DNA from: Acidimicrobiales bacterium
GTDB taxonomy: Bacteria > Actinomycetota > Acidimicrobiia > Acidimicrobiales > RAAP-2
DNA length: 64,000 nucleotides
Reading direction: 5' to 3'
NCBI GenBank assembly: GCA_017883135.1
Contig: JADGOE010000004.1
Span: forward strand, 1-64,000
Part shown: positions 33,194 through 42,900 of the stretch, piece by piece
Numbering within the stretch: position 1 is the first letter of the stretch
How the letters are laid out: the number at the start of each line of letters is the position of its first letter
Notes under the pieces: model-generated
What the model saw: only the letters and a program-made list of their open reading frames with translations
Databases searched by the model: none
Told to the model about the DNA's origin: nothing
Position numbers and translations under genes: made by a program

Positions 33194-35077
33194 TCACTCG
33201 GCGGTTTCGACCTGGCTTCTTCCCAGGCCGGCTGTCAGCACCCGCTCGCCGGAAGGTGAGAGGGCAGCCTGCGATCCCGTGATCACCCCGAGGATCTCGT
33301 CGCCGATCAGCTCCTCCTTGTCGAGCAGAGCGTCTCGGAGGGCCTCGACCACGTCGCGGTGCTCCTCGAGCATGCGGCTCACCGACTCCTTGGCGGCAAC
33401 CAGTACCCCTTCGACCTCGGCGCGGCCACCGTCGGTGGAGAGGACTTTGGAGACGATGCCACCTGTCGGGTACTCCATCGCCGCCGAGGAGACCAGGGTG
33501 GTGCCCATGCCCAGCAGGCCGACCATTTGACAGGCGTTGACGGTGGCAGCCTGCAGGTCACTGGCCACCCCGGTCGAGGCTTCGCCGAAGAACAGCTCCT
33601 CGGCCACCATGCCTCCGAAGGCGATGTCGATGAGGGCGTTCACCTCGGTTTTCGTCTGGGTGAACCGTTCCTCTTCCTCGGAGTGGGCCAACATGCCGAG
33701 TGCGTCCCTGCGCTTGATGATGGTGAGGACTTCGAGTTTGCGACCCTTGCCCACCAGCCAGGCGACGGTGGCATGTCCCGCCTCGTGGGTTGCGATGGTC
33801 CGTCGTTCGGCCTCGGTGTACTCGACGGGCTGGGCCAGGCCAATCTCCTCGGTCATCTTGGCGTGGTGGAGGTCGTCCCACGAGAGCCGGCCCGCTCCCC
33901 GGCGGAGGGCCCATACCAATGCCTCGTTCATCAGGTGCTCGATCATCACCGGCGAGTATCCGGCGGTGAGGGCGGCCAGCGTCTCGCGGCGTGCCGGATC
34001 GTCGAGGTCAGGTTCGTGGGCCTTCTTGCCCAGGTAGTAGTCGATGATGTCCCGTCGGCCCGCCCGGCTGGGCAGCCCGAAGTAGATGTTCCGGTCGAAA
34101 CGGCCGGGGCGGAGCAGTGCCGGGTCGAGGTCGCTCGCCCGGTTGGTGGCGCCGATGACCAAGATGTTGGCCGGGACGTGCGTCGGCTTGTCGATGCGGC
34201 GGTGGCCGGGCAGCCAGGCGTTGACCGCGTCGACGAGCAGGCCCTTCACCCGCAGGGAGAACGGTGTCTGCTCGAAGGACTGGAGTTGGATGAGCAGTTC
34301 GTTGACCACACCGGGGACACCGTCGCCCTGACGTTGTCCCGACCCGCGAGCGCCGCCGATCGCGTCGAGCTCCTCGATGAAGCCGATCGCCCCACCCTCG
34401 CGTCGTGCGTGCTTGCGGAGTGCCTTGAAGTAGGCCCGGATCTTGCGGTTGGTCTGGCCGTAGAACATCGACTGGAAGGCGGAGGAGGAGACGAAGAGGA
34501 ACGGTACCCCGGCCTCGGCGGCCATGGCCTTGGCCATATAGGTCTTGCCGGTACCCGGAGGACCTTCGAACAGGATCGCCTTGCGCGGCGAACCGCCCAT
34601 CTGCTCGGCGAAAGTCCGATGGGCCAAAAAGAGATTGAGCGTCTTGGTGACCTCTTCGACCAGGGTCTCGGACCCCCGAACGTCGTCGAATGTCATCTTC
34701 AGCTCGTCGGGCCGGTAGAGGATGTGGGGTGAACGTCCGGCTGCGAGGAGCGGGACCACCATCACCAGAACCAGCACCGTCATCAGGGCGATGGCCGGAA
34801 GCAAGGGCTGAAGCGACACCGGCAGATGAGGCACCGGCAGGGATGCGCCCGGATCGAAGATGTCCCGGAGGATCAGCAGCACGGCCACTGGGGCCAGCAC
34901 CATGGCCACTCGCTGCAGCCGGGTGCTCCGTGACCGCTCGCGGTGGGCGCCGACGTCGGTGGTCGCCACCTTGGCCACGCCCTTGGTCCCCAGCGCGGAC
35001 AGCATGCCGGTCGAGCCACCCCGGTCGGAGCCGGATGCGACGGGCTCCTCGATGCCGACTACCTGCTCACTCCCCAT
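33194..35077 (-). CDS. FtsH-like membrane-bound AAA+ zinc metalloprotease
   Basis: The 627-residue protein has two N-terminal membrane segments (VAMVLAPVAVLLILRDIF and LLPAIALMTVLVLVMVVPLL), the AAA domain with Walker A GPPGTGKT near 171, a Walker B of the form GFIEELDAIGG, and the sensor/SRH part GATNRASDLDPALLRPGRFD. The M41 protease domain has HEAGH near 431 and the distal EASTGVASDLQ. The periplasmic loop is only about 15 residues where classic FtsH has some 70, and the Walker B aspartate-glutamate pair is written EE instead of DE. It degrades membrane or regulatory proteins with ATP. Upstream, 35078-35372 (295 bp) holds no gene that I can see; it contains a short GGACCTGGTGCT-type repeat. 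Confidence 0.85.
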   Translation of the reverse strand: MGSEQVVGIEEPVASGSDRGGSTGMLSALGTKGVAKVATTDVGAHRERSRSTRLQRVAMVLAPVAVLLILRDIFDPGASLPVPHLPVSLQPLLPAIALMTVLVLVMVVPLLAAGRSPHILYRPDELKMTFDDVRGSETLVEEVTKTLNLFLAHRTFAEQMGGSPRKAILFEGPPGTGKTYMAKAMAAEAGVPFLFVSSSAFQSMFYGQTNRKIRAYFKALRKHARREGGAIGFIEELDAIGGARGSGQRQGDGVPGVVNELLIQLQSFEQTPFSLRVKGLLVDAVNAWLPGHRRIDKPTHVPANILVIGATNRASDLDPALLRPGRFDRNIYFGLPSRAGRRDIIDYYLGKKAHEPDLDDPARRETLAALTAGYSPVMIEHLMNEALVWALRRGAGRLSWDDLHHAKMTEEIGLAQPVEYTEAERRTIATHEAGHATVAWLVGKGRKLEVLTIIKRRDALGMLAHSEEEERFTQTKTEVNALIDIAFGGMVAEELFFGEASTGVASDLQAATVNACQMVGLLGMGTTLVSSAAMEYPTGGIVSKVLSTDGGRAEVEGVLVAAKESVSRMLEEHRDVVEALRDALLDKEELIGDEILGVITGSQAALSPSGERVLTAGLGRSQVETAE

Positions 35078-35372
35078 GGCCCCTCCAGTTGTCGCCGCAG
35101 GCGCCTTGCGGCCCCCAGCTTCTGATCACAGGCGGAACCCTTCGACTGTGTGCCCCGGTTGTCCAGAACGACCGTGGCTCGGAGCACACACCTCGGCGGA
35201 CGCGGCCGAACCTACGGTGGGTCCGGGGCCCCGTCAACTGGCCTCGCGGAGTGTGCTCGCATGCCTGCTGCGAGTGGGCGAAGGGGCCTGGCGGTCGCGG
35301 CCGGCACTGCCGCGGACCCGGACTTGGCGGAGGACTTGGCGCTGGACCTGGTGCTGGACCTGGTCCGGGTGA

Positions 35373-36338
35373 CTACCGGCCGACGGGGGTGGGCACCGGA
35401 AACTCCCGAACCTCGAAGTCCGAGAGGATGGTCGCACACAGCGCGGCGTCGACGAGCGAGCACGACACCTCAGCGATGTTCACAGCGGTGCCGTAGCTCA
35501 CCGCGGACGCCACCTGGGGGAAGATCACCGCTCCGGTGACCGGTTCGACGCCGCCCGAGCTCTCGAGGCTCCCGATCACACCGGCGGGGTCGGTGACGGA
35601 CGCGATATCCGGGGTGGGCATCGTCGCCTCCTCGCCGGTCGGTTTGGTTCCCGAGCAGTGGGCCACCTGTAGTTGCCAGGCGGCAACTGCGAAGAACGGG
35701 CAGACCCGTGCCACCCCCTGGGCGCGGCCGGTGCTGTCGAAGGCGGCAAAGACGCCTTCGGTCCCGGCGGGCGGGCTTCCGTCGACCGGCGGGTTGGGGT
35801 TGCCGGGCGGGTAGACGGCCATCCCCGCTGCGCCTTGGTTCGCCTGGACCACCGAGCAGATCCATCCGACGGGTCCCAACAGCGTGTGGGCTCCGTCGGA
35901 GTAGAACTCGACCTTGCCCACCAGTGCGGTGGGGATCGGTGCCAACAGGATCGTCGGGTTCCACCCTTGTCCGCCCGAGGGGACGGTGGACTTGGTGGTG
36001 GTGCTGGTGTTGGTGGTGCTGGTGCTGGCACTGGTGACGCCGACGCTGGTGACGCCGACGCTGGTGGTGCACGTGACTACCGGAAAGGCCACTGCCACCT
36101 CGCCGTTGAGCGGCGTGGTGGTCGCTGATGTGGCCGCGGCGCTGGTCGAAGCCGGGGGTGGCGGGGTTGTCGAGGTCACCCCGAGCAGCGAGCTCCCACA
36201 TCCGGCAAGTGCCAATCCGGCCACTCCGGCCACGCCGGCAGCGCGGACCACTCCGGTCACGCGGAGCTCGCCGAGGCGCAGCAGCTCGCACCTGATGCGG
36301 CGCCGCCACGGCCGGCCTGTCGGGTCTCCCAGCATCAT
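35373..36338 (-). CDS. Putative lipoprotein with Thr-rich linker, unknown function
   Basis: The gene starts at two consecutive ATG codons (36338, 36335). The 321-residue product has a basic head (GRPWRRRIRCELLRL), a signal with GVAGVAGLALAGCGSS whose LAGC is a good lipobox, a Thr/Ser-rich linker with the short repeat VGVTS twice (a 15-bp direct repeat near 36030-36066), and a globular part with PIPTALVGKVEFYSDGAHTL, ARVCPFFAVAAWQLQVAHCS and YGTAVNIAEVSCSLVDAALC. Four or more Cys suggest disulfides. The family is not recognised. Confidence 0.65.
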   Translation of the reverse strand: MMLGDPTGRPWRRRIRCELLRLGELRVTGVVRAAGVAGVAGLALAGCGSSLLGVTSTTPPPPASTSAAATSATTTPLNGEVAVAFPVVTCTTSVGVTSVGVTSASTSTTNTSTTTKSTVPSGGQGWNPTILLAPIPTALVGKVEFYSDGAHTLLGPVGWICSVVQANQGAAGMAVYPPGNPNPPVDGSPPAGTEGVFAAFDSTGRAQGVARVCPFFAVAAWQLQVAHCSGTKPTGEEATMPTPDIASVTDPAGVIGSLESSGGVEPVTGAVIFPQVASAVSYGTAVNIAEVSCSLVDAALCATILSDFEVREFPVPTPVGR

Positions 36339-36391
36339 GGGTCGCGACGATATGCCACCGTCGCTCCGAACCGGTGCTTTGCGTCGGCGGG

Positions 36392-37275
36392 CTAGAGCAG
36401 CGCCACCGGGGTCCCGATGCGTGCCAACTTGTCCGGGTTGCGCATGATGCGGATGGCGGTGACCCGACCGCCACGCACTTCGAAGGCGGTGACCAGGTCG
36501 ATTTCGCCGTCGAGCGACACGATCAGGCCGAAATCGCCGTTGACGATTGCCGGCAGCACCGCCGTGCGGTCGGACTGACGGCCGGCCAGGTTGACCAGGA
36601 ACCGGGCCACTCGAGGCCCGCCGACCACCGGACGCGGGGCGGCCCTCTTGCGACCGCCTGCATCCGAGACGCAGACCACGTCCGGGGCGACGCACTCGAG
36701 GACCCGGTCGACGTCGCCGACCGCGATCGCCACCAACAAGGCATCGACCACCGATCGGTCGGATCCCGCATCCCGAGGTGCGGGAGGCCGCCTGACCCGC
36801 CGGCGGGCGCGGCTGGCGATCTGCCGACAGGCAGCCTCCGACTTGGCCACGGTCGCGGCGATCTCGGTGAACGGAACGCCGAACACGTCAGCCAGCAGGA
36901 ACACCGCCCGTTCGACCGGTTGGAGCTGGTCGATCACGGTGAGAAATCCCAAGCGCAACGAATCGGCCAACTCGGCGGCCTCGGCCGGCTCCTTGTCGGT
37001 GACCAGGGGCTCGGGGAGCCACGGGCCGATGTACGCCTCACGGCGGCGGCGGCGGCCCTGAGATGGTCGAGCGCGATCCGGGTGGTCACCGTGGTCAACC
37101 AGGCTTCGGGCCTGTCGACCTGCTCGGGGCGACGTGTCTGCCAGCGGAGCCAGGCATCCTGTGCCACGTCCTCGGCGTCGGCGATGGTGCCCAGCATCCG
37201 GTAGGCGAGCCCCACCAGGCGCGGTCGCTCGTTCTCGAAGATGTCGGTGGAGGCCTCCGAAGCGCCGACGGTCAT
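36392..37275 (-). pseudogene. SigJ-like ECF sigma factor with SnoaL-like C-terminal domain, frameshifted
   Basis: The first 85 codons give the sigma-2 region (FENERPRLVGLAYRMLGTIA, then DAEDVAQDAWLRWQ and RPEAWLTTVTTRIALDHLRA). In a run of five GGC triplets (37042-37056 on the given strand) the frame slips. The next frame reads REAYIGPWLPEPLVTDKEPA and then ADSLRLGFLTVIDQLQPVER with AVFLLADVFGVPFTEIAATV, the sigma-4 helix-turn-helix, followed by a SnoaL-like domain with DVDRVLECVAPDVVCVSDAG. The span is 884 bases, one short of 295 codons. The start ATG overlaps the stop of the FAD oxidoreductase (ATGA), so the sigma factor was made with it. Whether the lost base is biological is unknown. Confidence 0.82.
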
Positions 37276-38525
37276 GTCACCATCTTGGAGGAGTTGGGGC
37301 GATCCTGCCCGACCAGGTGGCCCGAAGCCCGACCGCTGGCCAGCGATGCGTCGGGGAGCAGCCCGACCGGACCCACCCAGTCGCCGGCGATCGCCACACC
37401 GGGCACGCCGGAATCCTCCACCTTCGGCCGGCCGGCGAGGCCCCCGGTGGCCGCTCTGGGCAGTGCACCGGCGACCGAGATGTGGGCCAGAAAGCGGCTG
37501 ACCACCACGTCACCGGGCCGGACGCCGGCATGGGACGCGTGGTCCTCGAGCTGGGGCCGGTCCTCGGCGGCGCTGCGGGCGCCGTAGCGGATGACCGCCA
37601 CAACTGCCTGACCGGTGGGTGCCTGGCGCGCCGGAGGCGACTGCACGGTGACATAGAGCGGTTCGTCGAGGGACAGCACGTAGCCGGGCTCTGGGATGCG
37701 CCTCACCCCCTGGTCGAGACATGCGGCGGTGACCGGCGGGCCGAGCTCCTGCCACCCCGGTTCGGCCGGGAGCAACCGGCGGACTGCTGCCGGGCCCCCG
37801 GCGGCCAGCACGACCCGGTGGGCCACCAGCGAGCCGTTCTGGGAGCGGACCTCGACATGGTCGCCGTGCCGGTCCACCCCGGTTACCTGCACGCCCGTGC
37901 GGATGTCGAGCGACCGGGACAGAACCGTGACAAGCTTACCCCACCCACCGTGCAGATAGAGCACACCACCGCGGGCGGCAACCTGCAGCTGGGCGGCCGC
38001 CGCGTCGGCGCTGAACTCGTCGACGTCGGCGGCATACGTGCCCAGACGGATCAAGGCGCGGATCACCGCCTCGGCGTCGGCTCGCAGGTCGTGGCCGGCG
38101 AGCCAGTCGGCCACCGACACCGTGCCGAGCCGGGCCGTCCTGGTCAAGGGCAGGAGGCCGAGGAACCTGATCAGCTGCGCTTTGGATCGGGCGCTGAGGA
38201 CGTCGGTCCGCACGAGGGTGCCCGCGCCGGTCGGCAGGAGGTGCCGGCAGCCGGAGGTAAGGGCCTCGTAGCGACCGAGCGGCGGGGCGAGTCCCTCCGG
38301 CGTGACGCCGAGGGAGCGCAGCACCGAGAAGCCCGGTCCGCCCCGGTAGAGCGCATGGGCACCCATGTTGAGGGTGAACCCATCCCGCTCGACGGTGCGG
38401 GCCCTGCCCCCCGGACCGTGGGCCTCGAGCACCAGCACCCTGGCGCCGCCCTGCTGTGCGGTGGCCGCAGCGCTCAGCCCGGCCAGACCAGCACCCACCA
38501 CGATCACGTCCCAATCGGTCTTCAT
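37272..38525 (-). CDS. FAD-dependent oxidoreductase, phytoene-desaturase-like
   Basis: From ATG 38525, with AAGGGGG ahead, the 417-residue protein shows MKTDWDVIVVGAGLAGLSAA (FAD-binding), VLEAHGPGGRARTVERDGFT (GG doublet), NMGAHALYRGGPGFSVLRSL, and near the end VPGVAIAGDWVGPVGLLPDA, the FAD-binding C-terminal motif. This is the group of NAD(P)/FAD amine-oxidase-like proteins with phytoene-desaturase character but no carotenoid genes nearby. It is the first gene of a pair with the SigJ-like sigma factor; SigJ-type factors are known to sit beside oxidoreductases. Confidence 0.82.
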   Translation of the reverse strand: MKTDWDVIVVGAGLAGLSAAATAQQGGARVLVLEAHGPGGRARTVERDGFTLNMGAHALYRGGPGFSVLRSLGVTPEGLAPPLGRYEALTSGCRHLLPTGAGTLVRTDVLSARSKAQLIRFLGLLPLTRTARLGTVSVADWLAGHDLRADAEAVIRALIRLGTYAADVDEFSADAAAAQLQVAARGGVLYLHGGWGKLVTVLSRSLDIRTGVQVTGVDRHGDHVEVRSQNGSLVAHRVVLAAGGPAAVRRLLPAEPGWQELGPPVTAACLDQGVRRIPEPGYVLSLDEPLYVTVQSPPARQAPTGQAVVAVIRYGARSAAEDRPQLEDHASHAGVRPGDVVVSRFLAHISVAGALPRAATGGLAGRPKVEDSGVPGVAIAGDWVGPVGLLPDASLASGRASGHLVGQDRPNSSKMVT

Positions 38526-38761
38526 ACCCCCTTGACGCCGACCGGACCGGGTTTGTGACACCTCTCGCGGGATTGCCCCGAGTGCGACGGTCGCGCTCCG
38601 GCGCGACGGTCGCGAACCGGAGCGTTCTGCCTGCATCCCGGCATAGAACTGTGCTGACGTGGCATGATCGTCGGTGAAGGAAGAGCGGCGGCACGCCGGC
38701 CCGTCAGAGCCCACCGTCCCGAGCCGCCATGCAGACTCACTAGAAGGGAACGGGAAGCACC

Positions 38762-39475
38762 ATGACCGACGTGACCCCATCTGATCCGAACGAGCAGACG
38801 CCACCGCCCGCCGCCCCACCGGCAGCGGGTCCCGGCGGCAACCCCCCGCCGCCATCCGCCGCCCCACCGGCAGCGGGTCCCGGCGGCAACCCCCCGCCGC
38901 CACCCGCCGCCCCCACCTATGGTCAGCCGCCTGCCGGCGCACCGCCGGCGGCTGGCGCTCCCTACGGCTACGCGCCCGTACCGGTCGACAGCCAGGGCCG
39001 CCCCCTGGCCGAATGGTGGCAGCGCCTGGTCGCGTTCATCATCGACGCGTTCATCATCGGAACCGTGTACTGGATCCTGACCGCCATCGTCGTAGCCTCA
39101 TCGGTGGGATCCAACAGCTTCACCGGGTTCGGCATCAAGTATTGGATCGTCGAGCTGATCGTCGGACTCGGCGGTGTCGCCTACTTCGCCTTCCTCGAGG
39201 GGAGCGCGCGGGGCCAATCGGTGGGCCAGATGGCCCTCGGCATCGCCGTGCGCGACTCGGAGACGGGTGGACCGATCAACGTACAGCGCGCCGGTATCCG
39301 GATGGTGATCCTGTACCCGTGGATGGTGCTGATCTGCATACCGTTCGTCGGCTGGATCCTCGGAGCCATCGCCTCGATCTGGACCTTGGTGTGCGGCCTC
39401 TCGCCACTGTGGAACCCCGGGCAGAAGGGCTACCACGACATCGCACAGAAGACGACGGTCATCAAGGTCCGCTAG
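38762..39475 (+). CDS. RDD family membrane protein with Pro/Ala/Gly-rich N-terminus
   Basis: The 237-residue protein begins with about 75 disordered residues, including two copies of PPAAGPGGNPPPPxAA, followed by LAEWWQRLVAFIIDAFIIGT, the RDD signature start. Three or four membrane segments follow: VYWILTAIVVASS, VELIVGLGGVAYFAFLEGSA, and the pair VILYPWMVLICIPFVGWILG with AIASIWTLVCGLSPLW. Conserved GQSVGQMALGIAVRD and GYHDIAQKTTVIK are present. The role of RDD proteins is mostly unknown; some transport ions. AAGGGAACGGGAAG precedes the ATG. A strong hairpin follows the stop at 39520-39553. Confidence 0.87.
   Translation: MTDVTPSDPNEQTPPPAAPPAAGPGGNPPPPSAAPPAAGPGGNPPPPPAAPTYGQPPAGAPPAAGAPYGYAPVPVDSQGRPLAEWWQRLVAFIIDAFIIGTVYWILTAIVVASSVGSNSFTGFGIKYWIVELIVGLGGVAYFAFLEGSARGQSVGQMALGIAVRDSETGGPINVQRAGIRMVILYPWMVLICIPFVGWILGAIASIWTLVCGLSPLWNPGQKGYHDIAQKTTVIKVR
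38809..38904 (+). repeat. Two tandem copies of a 48-bp unit in the RDD gene
   Basis: The unit begins CGCCGCCCCACCGGCAGCGG at 38809 and again at 38857 and is repeated nearly perfectly, with a T/C difference at the end. It encodes 16 residues rich in Pro, Ala and Gly. Because 48 is a multiple of three, copy changes alter only linker length. Confidence 0.9.
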
Positions 39476-39519
39476 ATCCAGTCGCCCGCGGTCCACGGCC
39501 GCGGACATCTGACGTCGCG

Positions 39520-39553
39520 GGAAGAGGCGGCGCCGATCGGCGCCGCCTCTTCC
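39520..39553 (+). terminator. Perfect 34-bp palindrome, probable terminator of the RDD gene
   Basis: A 17-bp stem, GGAAGAGGCGGCGCCGA and its exact complement, lies 44 bases after the RDD stop with no loop in the DNA. No T-run follows, as is common for intrinsic terminators in high-G+C actinobacteria. It could also be read from the other strand. Confidence 0.65.
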
Positions 39554-39916
39554 ACGTCCACGCAACGTCGGTCGACACAACGTCGCGACGTTCGACCTCC
39601 CTAACCAGCAACCATGACGTGGACCGCGGTGGCCGCGACGCGCATCAGACGAACTGAGCGCGTCTCGATCGATCAGTTTGGGGAGTGCCTACAGGGCGAT
39701 GACCGAACCCGATCCACGGGCCGGGGGTGTCTTGGCCTGCCTGGCGGAGTTTGAGCTACTGCAGGGGAGGTGTCTGCCCCGAAGGTGGGGGTGGCGGCAT
39801 TTGGCCCGGCGGAGGCGGAGCCTGTTGCGGGTAGCCGGGCTGTGCCTGGGGGTCACCGACCGCTCCGGGCATGTCCCCCCCCGGTGTGTCACAGCTCGTG
39901 AGTAGGGTCCCTGACC
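39554..39916. other. Non-coding stretch with one doubtful 38-residue minus-strand frame
   Basis: No credible gene is seen here. The minus strand carries ATG 39872 to TAG 39756 with a G-run ahead, encoding 38 residues rich in Pro, Gln and Gly (PGYPQQAPPPPGQMPPPPPS). This looks like the disordered head of an RDD- or DUF4190-type membrane protein whose body is absent, so it may be a leftover fragment. The recC promoter should lie at the right end. Confidence 0.3.
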
Positions 39917-42900
39917 ATGATGCATCTGTACTCGGCGGATCGGGCACGGCCCCTGGCCGCCCGATTGGCCGAGGTGCTCGGCGAGCCACCGTCCGATGCG
40001 ATGGCCCCCGAGTGGATGGCGGTGCCATCGGACGGCATGCGCCGCTGGCTGACGCTCGAACTCGCGGGCTACTTGGGAGCCTCCGGTACGGGTGGCACCG
40101 ACGGCGTGGCGGCGAACATCCAGCGGGCCTACCTCGGAACGCTGAGAGCGTGCATCCTCGCAGCCGACCGGCGTGGTCCAGGGCCCGATGCGGACCCCTG
40201 GGGCATCGAACGACTGGTCTGGTCGGTGCTGGCCGTCGCCGAGCAGCACGCGGACGACCCTGTCCTGTCGACGTTCGTCGCCTTGCCTGCAGGTGCGTCT
40301 CGATATGCCAGGGCCCGCCGGGTTGCAGACCTCTTCGACCGCTACCACCTGCACCGCCCCGAGATGATCCGCGCCTGGTCCACCGACAGGTTGGTCGACG
40401 GCACCGGGCGGAACATCGCCGACCACGCCGCCTGGCAGCCCCACCTCTGGCGGCTGGCACGGGCACACATCGGGGAGCCGAGCCCACCGGAGCGCCTTCC
40501 CGCTCTGTTGGACCGGATCAGAGCCGACACCCTGACCCTCGACCTTCCGAGCCGGCTGATGCTGTTCGGGTTCACCCTGCTGCCCGGCGGTGGTCTGCTC
40601 GAGTTGACCCAGGCCCTGGCACATCACCGTGAGGTACACCTGTTCCTCCTCGAGCCGTGCCACCTCGATGCCGACCGGCTGCTCCAGTGCAGTCCCGAGC
40701 CCGCCGACGGCGGGTGGAGGCCGCGGGTCGGCGACCCGACGGCGGAGCTGGTCCACCAGCCGCTGCTTCGTTCGTGGGGGCGCCTCCACAGAGAGACGGC
40801 AGTGCTGCTGGCCGATGCCGCAGCCGAGGACCTCCCTGTGCCCGAGCGTGTGGGCACCACTTCCGAGGAGGTGTTGCCCACCTCTCTCCTCGGCCGCCTG
40901 CAGCGCGACGTCAGGGTCCATCAGGTGCCGGGCACTCCACTGCCCTTCGACGCCTCGGACCGCTCCATCCAGTTCCACGCCTGTTACGGACCCACCCGCC
41001 AGGTCGAGGTGGCGCGTGACGCACTCCTGCATCTGCTTTCGGCGCCGGATTCGGACCTCACCGAGGACGACATCGTGGTGCTCTGTCCTGACCTGGACCG
41101 TTTCGCCCCGCTGATCGAAGCCGTGTTCGGCCCGTCCGCCGATCCACTGGCCGCGGGTTCCACCTGGTCCGGGCCGACCGGCGACGATCCGGGCGCACCG
41201 GCCCTCAGGTATCGCATCGCCGACCAGTCGATCAGAAGCACCAATCCGGTCCTCGGCGCAACTTTGGCGCTGCTCGAGCTGGTTGCCGGCCGATTCGAGG
41301 CGGCCCCGGTACTCGACTTCCTGTCCCTGGCGCCGGTCAGGGAGCGATTTCGGTTCAGCGATGCAGACCTGGCCACCGTCGCCGAATGGGTGACGAAGAC
41401 CAACGTCCGATGGGGTCTCGACCCTGGCCACCGTGCGCCCTTCGGGTTGCCTGCCTCCATGGCCACCAACACGTGGCGGGCCGGGCTCGACAGGCTCCTG
41501 CTCGGCTCCGCCGTCTACGACGAGGATCTCACGCTGGCTATCGGCGACGTCGCCCCCTTCGGGGTCGAGGGCACCGACGTCGGAACCGTCGGTCGGCTGG
41601 CCGAACTGATGGACCGCCTGGGCCAGCTGGCCGCCGACACGACAGCTGCACGACCGATCGCTCACTGGGTCGAGAGGATGCGGCAGGCGTGTGACGCCCT
41701 GTTCGCAACCCCGCGTGACGCCGGGTGGCAGACAGAGGCTCTCCAGCGAATGCTCGCCGACCTCCTCGACGAGGCCACCACCGACGGAGTGGCATCGACG
41801 GTGTCGCTGGAGTTCGTCGATGTGAGGAGGCTGCTGGACGGTCGATTGGACTCCATGCCGGGCCGTCCCGATTTCTTCCGCGGCGGCATCACCGTCACTT
41901 CGATGACTCCGCTCCGGTGGATCCCTTACCGGGTGGTCTGCCTCCTCGGTATGGACCAGGCGTCCTTCGGATCGGTGACCGCAGCCGGCGACGACCTGGC
42001 TGCTGCCGCACCTCGTGTAGGGGATCTCGATCCCCGGGCCGAAATCCGCGAGTCGCTGCTCGAGGCGGTGCTCGCCGCCGGCGATCACCTGGTGGTGGTG
42101 CGCGACGGCCACGACGTAAGAAGCAGCCATGAGGTCCCCCGAGCGGTGGTCACCGCCGAACTCTTCGACGCGGTGGCGGCATTGGTGGTACCCGAGCAGC
42201 GGGCAGCATTCGAGACTCACCTCGAGGTGGTCCATCCCCGACAGTCCTTCGACGAGCGGTGTTTCGAGAGGGGAGCGCTGGTCGGCGAGGTCACCTGGGG
42301 GTTCGACGGAGCTGATCTCGAGGGTGCGGTGGCAAGGCGAAGTCGAACGCTTGGGACGGAGTCGTCGGTGGCCACTCCGCTCGAACAGCTCGATGCCGGC
42401 GTCATCGGTCTGGCCGAGCTCCACGCGTTCTTCAAGAGCCCGGCAGAAGCGTTCTTCACCCAACGGCTCGATGCGCGCCTGCCCAGGTCGGACCAGGAGG
42501 CCAGCGCTCTGCTGCCGGTGGAAGTCGGTGCGCTCGACAAGTGGCACATCGGAGACCGCCTGCTCGAGGCACGGCTGGCCGGTGCGGGGACCGAACAGTG
42601 GGAAGCGACCGAACGGGCGCTCGGCACCCTGCCACCCGGTTTACTCGAGCGTAGGTTCGTGACCGAATTGGAGGCCGAGGTCGAGGAGCTGGTGAGCACC
42701 GCGCGGCGCAATGGAGCGCAGGACCGGATCACCGAGTACTTCGAGGTCGACCTCACCCTGGGGAACGGCACGCGGATCGTGGGCTCCGTTCCCCTGCGGC
42801 TCCACGCGCTGTCGCCCGGACCGGCACGCATCCAGTACTCCCGCATGAAACCGCTCCACCGGGTGGATGCCTGGCTCGACCTGATGGCTCTGGTCGGGTC

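Noticed and set aside
39689-42547. Long minus-strand open frame of 952 codons opposite recC
   Set aside because: It is a shadow of the recC frame in G+C-rich DNA; its product is rich in Arg, Gly and His without any family motif, while recC is clear.
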